NCBI GenBank assembly: GCA_008933805.1
Contig: WBUH01000005.1
Coordinates: forward strand, 62,001-126,000
DNA: 64,000 nucleotides
From: Bacteroidota bacterium
GTDB taxonomy: Bacteria; Bacteroidota; Bacteroidia; UBA8524
Reading direction: 5' to 3'
Part shown: positions 9,478 through 20,280 of the stretch, one piece after another
Position numbering within the stretch: the first letter of the stretch is position 1
Layout of the letters: each line of letters opens with the position of its first letter
Notes under the pieces: model-generated
Told to the model about the DNA's origin: nothing
Database searches by the model: none
The model's input: the letters and a program-made list of their open reading frames with translations, nothing else
Made by a program: the position numbers and the translations under genes

Positions 9478-11016
9478 TTAGTTGGCGCTCGCCTGCACAT
9501 TGTTTAAACAATGTGTTATGCGGCGCACCAGCGTTTCTTTACCTAAAAAGGCAGCCATTTCAAAAATCGGGGGGCCACCAGCCACTCCTGATATACTCAG
9601 GCGGAAGGTTTGCATCATTTCACCCGGTTTTTTGCCGTGTTTATTCTCTACCACATCGTGGAAGGTTTTCTCAATGGCTTCAGCGGTAAAATCAGCTAAT
9701 GCAGCAAGGTCGTTTTTCAAGTCGTTCAACACAGGGCCTGTAAAATCTTTCCATTTCTTGCTCACCACTCCTTCGTCGTAACTTTCTGGGTCAGCAAAAA
9801 AGTACTTACCGGCAGTGTACAACTCAGGGATAAACTGTACCTTTTCTTTCATCATGCCGCACACCATTGCCACACGTTCTTTGGGCATGGTAACCGCAGC
9901 AGCATCCAACGTAGGTTGCAAGGCTTCGGCAAGTTCGTCGTTGCTTTTTGCCATCAGGTAATGGTGGTTAAACCACTTGGCTTTCTCCACGTCAAACTTA
10001 GCTCCAGATTTGCTTACCTTTTCAATGCTAAACGCCTCTATCAATTCATCCATGGTAAACAACTCGCGGTTGTCGCTGGGGTGCCAACCCAATAGGGCCA
10101 GCATATTAATAACGGCTTCTTTAAAGTAGCCGGTCTCACGGTAACCGCTTGATATTTCACCTGTTTTGGGGTCTTTCCACTCCAACGGAAATACTGGGAA
10201 GCCTAAACGGTCGCCATCACGCTTGCTTAGTTTACCATTGCCTTCGGGTTTTAGCAACAAGGGCAAGTGGGCAAACTTAGGCATCACTTCTTCCCATCCC
10301 AAGTAACGATATAGCAATACGTGCAACGGTGCGCTGGGCAACCACTCTTCGCCGCGTATTACGTGGGTAATCTTCATTAAATAATCGTCCACAATGTTGG
10401 CAAGGTGGTACGTAGGCATACCATCGCTTTTAAACAACACTTTGTCGTCCATTTGAGCAGTGTTTACCACTACCCAGCCGCGTATCTCATCGTGAAAACG
10501 TACCTCATCTTTGCGGGGCAGTTTTATGCGCACTACATAAGGGTCGCCGCTGTCTAAGCGGTGTTTCACCTCATCATGACTAAGCGTCAGCGAGTTTTTC
10601 ATGCTTTGGCGGGTCACAGGGTCGTATTTCCACGAAATTTTAGCCTGCTCTGCCTTTTTACGCACGTCTTCAAGGTCTTCTTCGGTATCAAAAGCATAGT
10701 ATGCGTGACCGCTTTCAAGCAGCTGCTCTGCATACTGGCGGTACATCGGCTTACGCTCACTTTGGCGGTAAGGGCCATACTCGCCGCCCACATGGGAAGC
10801 TTCATCAAACTTCAAACCTACCCATTCCAAGGCTTCTACAATATACTCTTCAGCGCCGGGTACAAAGCGGTTTTGGTCGGTATCTTCAATACGCAACAAA
10901 AAATCGCCGTTGTATTTTTTGGCAAAAAGGTAATTGTACAAAGCCGTCCTAACCCCGCCAATATGCAAAGGGCCTGTAGGACTGGGTGCAAAACGTACTC
11001 TAACTCGTCTGTCCAT
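9478..11016 (-). CDS. gltX: Glutamate--tRNA ligase
   Basis: A 512-residue class I aminoacyl-tRNA synthetase that charges tRNA-Glu in the cytoplasm. The HIGH-type motif is in RFAPSPTGPLHIGGVRTALY near the N-terminus. The KMSKS-type motif is NGKLSKRDGDRLG near residue 265. The length is that of a bacterial GltX, and the C-terminal anticodon-binding helical domain is present. It is a single gene with its own terminator. Downstream on the plus strand is only the antisense 5' end of the 235-residue gene. Confidence 0.97.
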   Translation of the reverse strand: MDRRVRVRFAPSPTGPLHIGGVRTALYNYLFAKKYNGDFLLRIEDTDQNRFVPGAEEYIVEALEWVGLKFDEASHVGGEYGPYRQSERKPMYRQYAEQLLESGHAYYAFDTEEDLEDVRKKAEQAKISWKYDPVTRQSMKNSLTLSHDEVKHRLDSGDPYVVRIKLPRKDEVRFHDEIRGWVVVNTAQMDDKVLFKSDGMPTYHLANIVDDYLMKITHVIRGEEWLPSAPLHVLLYRYLGWEEVMPKFAHLPLLLKPEGNGKLSKRDGDRLGFPVFPLEWKDPKTGEISSGYRETGYFKEAVINMLALLGWHPSDNRELFTMDELIEAFSIEKVSKSGAKFDVEKAKWFNHHYLMAKSNDELAEALQPTLDAAAVTMPKERVAMVCGMMKEKVQFIPELYTAGKYFFADPESYDEGVVSKKWKDFTGPVLNDLKNDLAALADFTAEAIEKTFHDVVENKHGKKPGEMMQTFRLSISGVAGGPPIFEMAAFLGKETLVRRITHCLNNVQASAN

Positions 11017-11117
11017 AATCTTTTAAAAAGAGGTGCAAAGATAACGCACCCGCCGCAGGTTTTGAAATTTTAACCGCTGCCCGAGTGTAAAATTAAGGCT
11101 TAATTAATCATAACGCC

Positions 11118-11655
11118 CCGAATGGTTTTAAACCATTCGGGCAAAAACCTCCCAACAGCGGCGGGCTTTATGCCCGTCGGGACGTTCGTCGGAATTCGAC
11201 AGGTATAAAACCTGTCGCTATTGAGAACGTGCAGCACAAGAAACATCTTTTTTGTTTTTTGCCACGAAGTCGCAAAGCCACAAAGTTTCCTAATTCATCT
11301 CCGTTTTGCGTCTTAGTGCCTTCGTGGCGTAATAAATAAGTCGCTGTCCTCCGAATGGTTTTATACCATTCGGGGCTGAATCCAACCAACAGCGGCGGGC
11401 TTTATGCCCGTCGGGACGTTCGTCGGAATTCGACAGGTATAAAACCTGTCGCTATTGAGAACGTGCAGCGCAAGAAGCATCTTTTTTGTTTTTTGCCACA
11501 AAGTCGCAAAGCCACAAAGTTTCCTAAATTCATATCCGTTTTGCGACTTAGTGCCTTCGTGGCACAATAAATAAATCGCTGCCTCCCGAATGGTTTAAAA
11601 CCATTCGGGGTTGAATCCAACCAACAGCGGCGGGCTTTATGCCCGTCGGGAAAAC
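11118..11655. repeat. Tandem repeat array, 2.3 units of 233-235 bp
   Basis: Unit 1 is 11118-11350, unit 2 is 11351-11585, and unit 3 is partial (11586 to about 11655). Each full unit holds, in order: a palindrome with arms CCGAATGG/CCATTCGG; a CGGGC...GCCCG hairpin; a CAGGT...ACCTG hairpin; and a divergent hairpin built from GCCACGAAG...CTTCGTGGC. The 2 full units are nearly identical with scattered substitutions. Short reading frames of 68-73 residues in both directions are by-products of the repetition. The array fills the 778-bp gap between gltX and the next gene; 11666-11794 is AT-rich and presumably carries that gene's promoter. Confidence 0.9.
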
Positions 11656-11794
11656 GGAATGCCGCCGGGGTTATTTCAATCCGTCGAAAAACTTGTTTTT
11701 CTTTATGTTACGTAAAATAAAACAGGTAAAAATGCGTACATGATTTAATTCCCCTTACTTTATATTTGATTTACCTAACTAAACGTACTACCGT

Positions 11795-12505
11795 ATGAAT
11801 CCCTCTGTTATTGCCATTATTATTGTGGCCGCCATGTGGTTAGCCGCCATCTTCCTATCACTAAAAACCACTATTATTAAAGACATTAGTGATAGCCCTA
11901 ACAAGCCCTACAGCTTTTCGCGCACGCAACTGCTGTGGTGGACACTTCTTATTGCCTCGTGTTTTATACTCGGGTTTGCCTACAACGAAAACCTACCCGC
12001 CATTAATAACACAGCCCTTGCCTTGTTAGGTATAGGACTAGGCACTACTACCCTTGCCCGTGTGGTGGATAATAACCAAGTAAATCAATCAAGCACCAAT
12101 AATATTGTGCGCCATCAAAACCAAGCATCGCAAGGCTTTTTTACCGATTTGTTATCAGACGATACCGGCATTAGTGTTCACCGTTTTCAATCGTTTGTAT
12201 TTAATGTGATTTTTGGGATAGCCTATATTACCGATTTTTTTAACCTTAATTATATCTTACCTACGTACGACAATCAACAGTTATTATTATTGGGTATTAG
12301 CTCGGGCGCATACGTAGCTTTGAAAATGAACGAAAACGGAATAAGCGGGGGGACTCAACAAGCTGCCAACCAGGCAAGTCCTGCGGTTCCGCCTACTGTA
12401 CAACCAAACTACACCCCACCTGCTAACACATTTCAACCTACTCCGTCTGTTCCCCCCGTACAACCCACCACACCTACAGACCCTACTACTCCGCCAAGTA
12501 ATTAG
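11795..12505 (+). CDS. Membrane protein with duplicated two-helix module and Pro/Thr-rich tail
   Basis: A 236-residue inner-membrane protein. After an N-terminal helix (residues 5-24) come two similar modules. The first is SRTQLLWWTLLIASCFILG, ending in LLGIGLGTTTLAR. The second is VHRFQSFVFNVIFGIAYI, ending in LLGISSGAYVALK. The last 50 residues are a disordered Pro/Thr/Gln tail. I know related proteins as conserved hypotheticals in several phyla, but no function. It is a single gene ended by the hairpin at 12535. Confidence 0.75.
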   Translation: MNPSVIAIIIVAAMWLAAIFLSLKTTIIKDISDSPNKPYSFSRTQLLWWTLLIASCFILGFAYNENLPAINNTALALLGIGLGTTTLARVVDNNQVNQSSTNNIVRHQNQASQGFFTDLLSDDTGISVHRFQSFVFNVIFGIAYITDFFNLNYILPTYDNQQLLLLGISSGAYVALKMNENGISGGTQQAANQASPAVPPTVQPNYTPPANTFQPTPSVPPVQPTTPTDPTTPPSN

Positions 12506-12534
12506 TTTTTATTGTTTTATAGATAAATTAACCC

Positions 12535-12562
12535 AAAGCCCCGCCAATGTGCGGGGTTTTTA
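12535..12562 (+). terminator. Terminator after the 236-residue membrane protein
   Basis: CCCCGC (12539-12544) pairs with GCGGGG (12551-12556) and is followed by TTTTT. It separates the gene from the RidA-like gene that starts 25 bp later. Confidence 0.8.
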
Positions 12563-12586
12563 GTTAATTTGCTTTACCATAAAACT

Positions 12587-12985
12587 ATGAATCCTAAACG
12601 CATAAATATTACCAGCGGTGCCCCTTGGGAAGATATTGTAGGATATTGCCGTGCTGTGAGAATAGGAAATACTATTGAAGTGGCAGGCACTACAGCCGTT
12701 GATGAGAACGGAGTTACAGTAGGTATTGGTGATATGTACGCGCAAACCCGTTTTATTCTGCAAAAAATTGAGAAGGCATTACAGCAAGCAGGTGCAACCA
12801 TGAGTGATGTAGTGCGCACTCGAATGTTTGTAACCGATATAAACCGTTGGGAAGAGGCGGGAGAAGCACACGGGGAGTTTTTTAAACACATAAAACCTGC
12901 TGCCACTATGGTGGAGGTGAGCGCACTCATAAACCCCGAATTACTAATTGAAATTGAAGTATCTGCAATAATTATTGATAATTAA
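12587..12985 (+). CDS. RidA/YjgF-family protein
   Basis: A 132-residue protein of the Rid superfamily, a trimeric enamine/imine deaminase family that removes reactive 2-aminoacrylate-type intermediates. Characteristic stretches are VEVAGTTAVDENG-like beta strands, QTRFILQKIEKALQQAGA, VVRTRMFVTDI and the terminal IEIEVSAII. The arginine of VRTRMF is the usual carboxylate-binding residue. The frame is open from 12569, but the ATG at 12587 follows the AAAACT that precedes many starts in this genome. It is followed without gap by a methyltransferase, so the two are probably co-transcribed. Confidence 0.88.
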   Translation: MNPKRINITSGAPWEDIVGYCRAVRIGNTIEVAGTTAVDENGVTVGIGDMYAQTRFILQKIEKALQQAGATMSDVVRTRMFVTDINRWEEAGEAHGEFFKHIKPAATMVEVSALINPELLIEIEVSAIIIDN

Positions 12986-13789
12986 ATGGAAAACTATGAA
13001 GGCTTTTTTGAAGCCAATCGTGAGTTGTGGAATAAACGCACTACTGTGCACAAAGACACTGACTTTTATGATGTAAAGGGCTTTTTAGAAGGCCGTAATG
13101 TTTTAACCCCTATCGAGATGGCTGAAATTGCCAATGAAGTGAGTGGCAAAAGCCTTCTACACTTGCAGTGTCATTTCGGGATGGATACCTTGTGTTTTGC
13201 CCGTTTGGGAGCAGAAGTTACCGGGGTTGATTTATCAGACGAGGCTATTACTGAGGCACAACAACTGGCCGAAAAAGCAAGTATAAAAGCTGATTTTGTT
13301 TGTTGCAATGTGTACGATACCCGCCAACACATCAGCAAAACGTTTGATATTGTTTTTACTTCGTACGGCACCATTGGCTGGCTGCCCGATTTGAATAAAT
13401 GGGCAAAAGTAATCGCTGAAAGCCTCAATAAAGGTGGTGTATTTTATATGGCCGATTTTCACCCTGTGTTATGGATGTTTGATGACGAGATGAAGTCTTT
13501 CAAATACCCGTATTATAACAAAGAAGTGATTATAACAACCAGCCAGGGTACTTATGCCGATACTACCGCTGATATAGGTAAAAAGGAATATGGCTGGAAT
13601 CATAGCATCAGTGAAATATTAAATGCTTTAATAACTAACGGGCTGGAAATACAAGTTTTTAACGAGCATTATTATTCGCCTTACAACTGCTTCCAAAACA
13701 CGGTAGAAATAGCTCCTGACCGCTGGCAAATAAAAGGTCTTGAGGGAATTATCCCGATGGTGTACTCGATTCGAGCTGTTAAGAAATAA
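12986..13789 (+). CDS. Class I SAM-dependent methyltransferase
   Basis: A 267-residue Rossmann-fold methyltransferase. The SAM-binding motif I region is SLLHLQCHFGMDTLCFARLG, followed by VTGVDLSDEAI (acidic ribose ligand) and DIVFTSYGTIGWLPDL (motif IV region). The start ATG directly abuts the stop of the RidA-like gene, and the GNAT gene starts 4 bp after its stop, so all three share a transcript. The substrate cannot be deduced. Confidence 0.85.
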   Translation: MENYEGFFEANRELWNKRTTVHKDTDFYDVKGFLEGRNVLTPIEMAEIANEVSGKSLLHLQCHFGMDTLCFARLGAEVTGVDLSDEAITEAQQLAEKASIKADFVCCNVYDTRQHISKTFDIVFTSYGTIGWLPDLNKWAKVIAESLNKGGVFYMADFHPVLWMFDDEMKSFKYPYYNKEVIITTSQGTYADTTADIGKKEYGWNHSISEILNALITNGLEIQVFNEHYYSPYNCFQNTVEIAPDRWQIKGLEGIIPMVYSIRAVKK

Positions 13790-13793
13790 TAGT

Positions 13794-14315
13794 ATGTCCC
13801 GCAAAATCATCATAGAAACACCTCGGCTATGCCTGTACGAGTTTACAGAGTCTGATGCTCCTGATTTTTATGAGTTGAACGCTGACCCTGAGGTAATGCG
13901 CTATACAGGCGACAAGGCTTTTGCAACTGTTGAGGAAGCAAGGGATTTGGTGCGCAATTACAAACAATATGAGCTGCGCGGGTATGGTAGGTGGACGATG
14001 ATACACAAGCAAACGGGAGAGTTTATCGGCTGGTGCGGCCTGCGCTATTTTGAGGATTGGCAAGAAACTGACATTGGTTATCGCCTGCACCGCAGGTTTT
14101 GGAACCAAGGGTATGCCACTGAGGCAGGCAAAGCCTGTATTGAATATGGCTTTAATCAACTGAGCCTCCCACGCATTATCGGACGTGCACGAAAAGATAA
14201 TCTTGCATCTATTAGAGTGTTGGAAAAACTGGGTCTTGCATTTGAAAAATTATACGAGGAAAATGGCGAAATAAATGTTTTATTTGCCGTCCATATCCAT
14301 CAGCTCCGGCAATAA
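13794..14315 (+). CDS. GNAT family N-acetyltransferase (RimJ/RimL-like)
   Basis: A 173-residue acetyltransferase of the Acetyltransf_3 type. It opens with IETPRLCLYEFTESDAPDFY and contains IGWCGLRYFEDWQETDIGYR and the acetyl-CoA loop region RRFWNQGYATEAGKA, then SIRVLEKLGL. Such proteins acetylate ribosomal-protein N-termini or small amines. The frame extends upstream into the methyltransferase gene; the ATG at 13794, 4 bp past that stop, is the sensible start. Confidence 0.88.
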   Translation: MSRKIIIETPRLCLYEFTESDAPDFYELNADPEVMRYTGDKAFATVEEARDLVRNYKQYELRGYGRWTMIHKQTGEFIGWCGLRYFEDWQETDIGYRLHRRFWNQGYATEAGKACIEYGFNQLSLPRIIGRARKDNLASIRVLEKLGLAFEKLYEENGEINVLFAVHIHQLRQ

Positions 14316-14316
14316 A

Positions 14317-14883
14317 GTGCGCCTTGATTTTAGTATATCCTCCGGTAGACCGGTTTCCGATAAATTTATCGAGCTGGGTTTATCTTCGTTTGCCAAAGCT
14401 GCGCAATACGTACAGCAATTGCCCTACAAACGTAATAGCAATAAAACAGATATATTAAGTCCGCTTAAAGAGCAGCGGGGTACTTGCAGTACCAAACACG
14501 CTTTGTTGGCGCAACTTGCATTTGAAAACAAGCACGCCGACGTTGTATTAAAACTGGGCATTTTTAGAATGGGTGCTAAATACTCTCCCGCTGTGGGTAA
14601 AGTACTTAGTAAATACGGACTGGAGTTTATTCCCGAAGCGCATAATTACCTGTGCTACAAAGGGCAGGTGTTTGATTTTACAACTCCTGATGCTTCACCC
14701 GATAAGTTTTTTGACGACCTGATTGTAGAGATTACTATCGACCCAAACGAAATCACTGATTTCAAAGTTTCGTACCACAAAGAGTTGCTCCAAAAGTGGA
14801 TTACCTACACTCCCCTATCATTCACACTGGATGAACTTTGGAAAATCCGCGAAGAGTGCATTGTCGCATTATCAACCAACTGA
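14317..14883 (+). CDS. Transglutaminase-like Cys protease-fold protein
   Basis: About 188 residues. The pattern is Cys in QRGTCSTKHALLAQLA, His in PEAHNYLCYKG and Asp in VFDFT, as in transglutaminase-like enzymes. The reading frame is open from an ATG at 14275 inside the GNAT gene. The body of the protein, as I know it in relatives, starts at RLDFSISSGRPVS, which points to the GTG at 14317, one base after the GNAT stop. Translation is therefore probably coupled. It is the last gene of the RidA-MT-GNAT run. The substrate is unknown. Confidence 0.72.
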   Translation: MRLDFSISSGRPVSDKFIELGLSSFAKAAQYVQQLPYKRNSNKTDILSPLKEQRGTCSTKHALLAQLAFENKHADVVLKLGIFRMGAKYSPAVGKVLSKYGLEFIPEAHNYLCYKGQVFDFTTPDASPDKFFDDLIVEITIDPNEITDFKVSYHKELLQKWITYTPLSFTLDELWKIREECIVALSTN

Positions 14884-14961
14884 TTACACCTTAATTTCAT
14901 CGGAAAAAAACATTGCTAATTACGCAAGGTTGTTATTTTTGCTATCAGTAGTATAAGAAAT

Positions 14962-15747
14962 ATGAAAACCAACCACGAGATAGATTACAAAATTTACGGC
15001 GAAGAAATGCAGTTTGTTGAGGTGGAACTTGACCCCCAAGAAACGGTTGTAGCCGAAGCCGGCAGCTTTATGATGATGAAGGACGGCATAAAAATGGAAA
15101 CCATTTTTGGTGACGGAACTCAGCAACAACAAGGCTTTATGGGCAAATTGTTTAGCGCAGGTAAACGCCTTATAACGGGCGAAAGCCTTTTTATGACTGC
15201 TTACACCAACTTGGGAAACACAAAAAACCACGTGTCGTTTGCAGCTCCGTATGCGGGTAAAATCATCCCTCTTGACTTGTATGAGTTAGGCGGTAAAATT
15301 GTGTGCCAAAAAGATGCGTTTTTGTGCGCAGCTAAAGGAGTATCGGTAGGTATTGAGTTTCAGCGTAAACTAGGTACCGGCTTGTTTGGCGGCGAAGGCT
15401 TTATTATGCAAAAGCTTGAGGGCGATGGTGTGGCTTTTGTGCACGCAGGCGGTATGGTGATTGAAAAAGAACTGATGCCCGGCGAAGCACTTAAAATAGA
15501 TACCGGTTGTATTGTAGCCTTTACATCTGGTGTTGACTACGACATCCAATTTGTAGGTGGTGTTAAAAATACCATATTTGGTGGCGAGGGCTTGTTTTTT
15601 GCAGTGCTGCGCGGCCCCGGCAAAGTATGGATACAATCATTGCCTATCAGCCGTTTGGCCAGCCGCATTTTGCAATACGGCGGTGCCAGACGCAAAGAAG
15701 AAGGCAGCCTTTTGGGCGGTCTTGGCAACTTGCTTGATGGTGATTAA
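14962..15747 (+). CDS. TIGR00266/AIM24 family protein
   Basis: A 261-residue all-beta protein. The opening [20 protein letters not shown], followed by GSFMMM, identifies the TIGR00266 (former DUF124) family, which also includes mitochondrial AIM24. The glycine-rich repeats [15 protein letters not shown] and [19 protein letters not shown] are the internal duplication expected of the family. It has no signal peptide. The molecular role is unknown in the family. It has its own terminator at 15773. Confidence 0.9.
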   Translation: MKTNHEIDYKIYGEEMQFVEVELDPQETVVAEAGSFMMMKDGIKMETIFGDGTQQQQGFMGKLFSAGKRLITGESLFMTAYTNLGNTKNHVSFAAPYAGKIIPLDLYELGGKIVCQKDAFLCAAKGVSVGIEFQRKLGTGLFGGEGFIMQKLEGDGVAFVHAGGMVIEKELMPGEALKIDTGCIVAFTSGVDYDIQFVGGVKNTIFGGEGLFFAVLRGPGKVWIQSLPISRLASRILQYGGARRKEEGSLLGGLGNLLDGD

Positions 15748-15772
15748 TAATTATCGCACCCTAATTAATACG

Positions 15773-15800
15773 AAGGCGGTTTATAACAAACCGCCTTTTT
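15773..15800 (+). terminator. Terminator of the TIGR00266 gene
   Basis: AAGGCGGTTT (15773-15782) pairs with AAACCGCCTT (15788-15797) around ATAAC and is followed by TTT. Confidence 0.85.
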
Positions 15801-15851
15801 CATTTTCAATGGACGTACTGATAACTAACTTGCACTACTATTTATAAAACT

Positions 15852-16547
15852 ATGAAGAAGTTCTTTTTGACTTTGATACTAAAACTGGGTTTGAAGCCCG
15901 GACAAAAAACGGTGGCCCGACAGCTAAGACAACCCAGCGGAAAGCTTGGCGTTGCAGTGGGCAATAAAATGAATATAGGCAATGCCTCCTTGTACGATTG
16001 GGTACTTGAGCAAATGAACATTGCTGATAACAGCCGCTTACTGGAAATTGGCTACGGAAACGGCAATCTGTTTACCAAAGTATTTGCCCAAGCAAACAAC
16101 CTGCACATTACCGGGTTGGATTTTTCAGAAGAGATGTACAAACAAGCGGTTAAAAACTGCCAAGCACAGATACAGCAAAACCAACTTGATTTGCACTTTG
16201 GCAGCAGTGATGCCATGCCCTTTGCCGATAATAGTTTTGATGCTGTGTATTGCTGTAACGTAGTGTATTTCTGGGAAAACCCGCAAGCTCATCTTGCTGA
16301 AGTTTACAGGGTACTAAAACCGGGCGGTAAATTTTTTGCCGGAATACGCACCAAACAAACCATGCTACTAATGCCTTTTACCCAATACGGATTTGCCCTT
16401 CGCGAAAACCACGAGTGGGAAGACGTAATAAAGCAAAGCCCTTTAACATTGGTGAGTATGCCCTTGGGACATGAACCCGAAATGAGCATGAATGCTAAGC
16501 AATTTACCCCTGAGTGTGCTTGTATTATTGCACAAAAAGCAGGGTAA
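15852..16547 (+). CDS. Class I SAM-dependent methyltransferase (Methyltransf_11 type)
   Basis: A 231-residue enzyme. Motif I is RLLEIGYGNGNLFTKVF, followed by ITGLDFSEEMYKQA, motif IV SFDAVYCCNVVYFWENP and the post-motif helix VYRVLKPGGKFFAGI. The family includes ubiquinone/menaquinone-type and small-molecule methyltransferases. The first 40 residues are basic and carry no clear membrane segment. The target is unknown. It is not related closely to the methyltransferase at 12986. Confidence 0.87.
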   Translation: MKKFFLTLILKLGLKPGQKTVARQLRQPSGKLGVAVGNKMNIGNASLYDWVLEQMNIADNSRLLEIGYGNGNLFTKVFAQANNLHITGLDFSEEMYKQAVKNCQAQIQQNQLDLHFGSSDAMPFADNSFDAVYCCNVVYFWENPQAHLAEVYRVLKPGGKFFAGIRTKQTMLLMPFTQYGFALRENHEWEDVIKQSPLTLVSMPLGHEPEMSMNAKQFTPECACIIAQKAG

Positions 16548-16597
16548 TATCCTATATTGCAGGATACACTTATTCGACCTCTAATCAAAAAAATTAT

Positions 16598-17080
16598 ATG
16601 AAATTAAAAGTAATAACCCTGTCGTTAGCTATTGTAGCATTGGCAGCTTGCAAACAAAAAAACGAAAAAAACCACGAAGGACACCACGGCGATAGCCCTG
16701 TCGCACAAACTCCTGCCGCTGAAAACACCGCTACTACCAGTGAAAAAAAAGGAGTGTTTTTTGTGAACATTAAAGAAGGTGATATGGTAAAATCGCCGGT
16801 GATTGTTCAAATGGGCATCAATGGTATGGAAGTAGAGCCTGCGGGTGTGAAAAACGAAGGCAAAGGCCATCACCACATTATTATTGACGGTGCTGAAATT
16901 GAAACCGGACGTCCTGTGGCTAAAAACGCTACCCACATTCACTACGGTCAAGGACAAACTTCGGATACGTTAGAACTAACCCCCGGTACGCACAAATTGA
17001 CCTTGCAATTTGCGGATGGCTTGCACCAATCTTATGGCCCTGAATGGAGCAATACTATTACAATAGTGGTAGAGAAATAA
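16598..17080 (+). CDS. DUF4399-type lipoprotein
   Basis: A 160-residue lipoprotein. The signal peptide ends at the lipobox LAAC, followed by KQKNEKNHEGHHG and a Thr/Ala linker. The folded part (GVFFVNIKEGDMVKSPVIVQ, GKGHHHIIIDG, THIHYGQGQTSDTLELTPG, HKLTLQFADG) is the DUF4399 pattern of conserved His in a beta sandwich, suggestive of metal binding. The frame is open from inside the methyltransferase gene; the ATG at 16598 puts the signal peptide at the N-terminus. Confidence 0.85.
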   Translation: MKLKVITLSLAIVALAACKQKNEKNHEGHHGDSPVAQTPAAENTATTSEKKGVFFVNIKEGDMVKSPVIVQMGINGMEVEPAGVKNEGKGHHHIIIDGAEIETGRPVAKNATHIHYGQGQTSDTLELTPGTHKLTLQFADGLHQSYGPEWSNTITIVVEK

Positions 17081-17103
17081 GAACCATTTACCCCAATTTA
17101 TAC

Positions 17104-17138
17104 AGCCCCGTTACCAATGCAGGTAGCGGGGCTTTTTT
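17104..17138 (+). terminator. Terminator of the DUF4399 lipoprotein gene
   Basis: AGCCCCGTTACC pairs with GGTAGCGGGGCT (one wobble) and is followed by TTTTTT. Confidence 0.85.
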
Positions 17139-17225
17139 ACGTGTTTTTACGTAGAAATTATCAGTAGTTGTTATTAATACGTTTTTTTTATGATAAGGTA
17201 GTTTTGATTAATAAAAACTACTATT

Positions 17226-18515
17226 ATGAAAAGAATTTTATTTTGCATGCTCCTAATATTATTCCAAAAAGCCCCTGGATACTGTCAAATAAGTAATCAA
17301 GGCAAAAATAGTGATAGCACAAATCAGGCTGATTCATTGCAAGACGAAAACAGTAAAAACTATTATAGCCAAGATAATATTAAAAAAATAATCCAGCAAA
17401 TTCTTGATGAAGAGAATGAATCAAATACTGGACTATTTAGGCTTGAACGAACAAGTAAAAAAGTACCATTGATAAAAGATTATATTAACGTTATCGATAC
17501 TATTACTATAATTAATATTGACCTTGCTATTTCGGATGGTTTTATTCAAGACATAAGTATTACGGCTGCAGCAGATGGAGGAAAAGACACATTACATTTT
17601 AAAAACAAAGTATTAATCTCATTGTTATTTTTCTCACAGAGCTTAAATGATAGAATAGGTATAATTGGGAAAACTACCAACTCTAAGCTTAAAGGCTGCT
17701 TTATTAGATTAGGTGATGTCATTGGATATTATCCAAATGTTGGAAAAAATTTCATTCCTGATGACCAAATAATACACCTTGATAATTCAAATACTCAAGT
17801 ACAACTTAGTAAAAAAATATCTTTAAATTACTTGTTTGATATACGAGTATATTCTGACGTGCTAGGTACATTTTTCAATCAACCGAACGGAATTGCAAAT
17901 ACTGAAGGGAGTTTGAAAATTGTTACGAATACAAACAATATAAATGACTCAAGGTTTGTTGCACTGAATTATTTAAAACCATACTTTGGCGTAAGTAAGT
18001 TTGACAATAGCTTTGGAGTAACAGCTACGGATACGCTATTAAATCGTATCGGCAGACAAAATTTACTGCAACGCTCTTGGCTGAATTACGGTTTAAGTCT
18101 TAATCTTTTTAAATATTGGTTCACGGGTGCCTCGAGATATGATGCTCTCGGGGTTAATATCGGACACAATGGATACTTATCTCGGGTTGTGAATAGGCCA
18201 TCAGACACTAGTAATGTATTAATAAATAACTGGTACGCTGAGCTGTTTTTTGAATTTAAAGTAAATGATTTTTTTGGAATTGACATTTGTAGTAGATTAT
18301 TATCTTCAAACATACCAAACATTCAAAATGTGAATAATAATAAATCAAGATTATTATTTAACCCTAAAGTGGAATTGTATTATAAACAACCCAAAAAACA
18401 AAGTCGTTTATACTTAAGGTTCAATTCTTTTATTGATGACAAAGAACGGGATAATGGCTTCTTCCAATTACAGTTAGGATATTCAAAAAATCTCAATGAA
18501 ATTATCGAAGACTAA
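17226..18515 (+). CDS. AT-rich secreted hypothetical protein (429 aa)
   Basis: The protein has a signal peptide (MKRILFCMLLILFQKAPGYC) and then a Ser/Asn/Gln-rich stretch with a short helical segment. Its second half alternates aromatic and polar residues as in outer-membrane barrels (LLNRIGRQNLLQRSWLNYGL, WYAELFFEFKVNDFFG, SRLYLRFNSF) and ends in FFQLQLGYSKN. No domain is recognised. The DNA is visibly richer in A and T than the flanking genes and uses AAT/ATT/TTA codons heavily, which fits recent acquisition. It is a single gene between two terminators. Confidence 0.75.
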   Translation: MKRILFCMLLILFQKAPGYCQISNQGKNSDSTNQADSLQDENSKNYYSQDNIKKIIQQILDEENESNTGLFRLERTSKKVPLIKDYINVIDTITIINIDLAISDGFIQDISITAAADGGKDTLHFKNKVLISLLFFSQSLNDRIGIIGKTTNSKLKGCFIRLGDVIGYYPNVGKNFIPDDQIIHLDNSNTQVQLSKKISLNYLFDIRVYSDVLGTFFNQPNGIANTEGSLKIVTNTNNINDSRFVALNYLKPYFGVSKFDNSFGVTATDTLLNRIGRQNLLQRSWLNYGLSLNLFKYWFTGASRYDALGVNIGHNGYLSRVVNRPSDTSNVLINNWYAELFFEFKVNDFFGIDICSRLLSSNIPNIQNVNNNKSRLLFNPKVELYYKQPKKQSRLYLRFNSFIDDKERDNGFFQLQLGYSKNLNEIIED

Positions 18516-18532
18516 TCTAAAAAAATAATAAA

Positions 18533-18566
18533 AAAAATCCCCGCCAAAATTGGCGGGGATTTTTTG
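18533..18566. terminator. Bidirectional terminator between the 429-residue gene and groEL
   Basis: AAATCCCCGCCAA pairs with TTGGCGGGGATTT around AA. It has T-runs on both strands and serves two convergent genes. Confidence 0.9.
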
Positions 18567-18603
18567 TTTATAGTGATATGCTGAAACAAGTTCAGCATTG
18601 GGA

Positions 18604-20250
<1,647 letters not shown>

Positions 20251-20280
20251 TTATATTCTTACGGGTTGATTGATGATTGA

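Noticed and set aside
11168-11620. Reading frames of 68-73 residues on both strands in the repeat array
   Set aside because: They arise from the hairpin repeats in all units and have no protein features.
11118-11655. CRISPR array
   Set aside because: Unit length of 233-235 bp with internal hairpins and no short repeat-spacer pattern.
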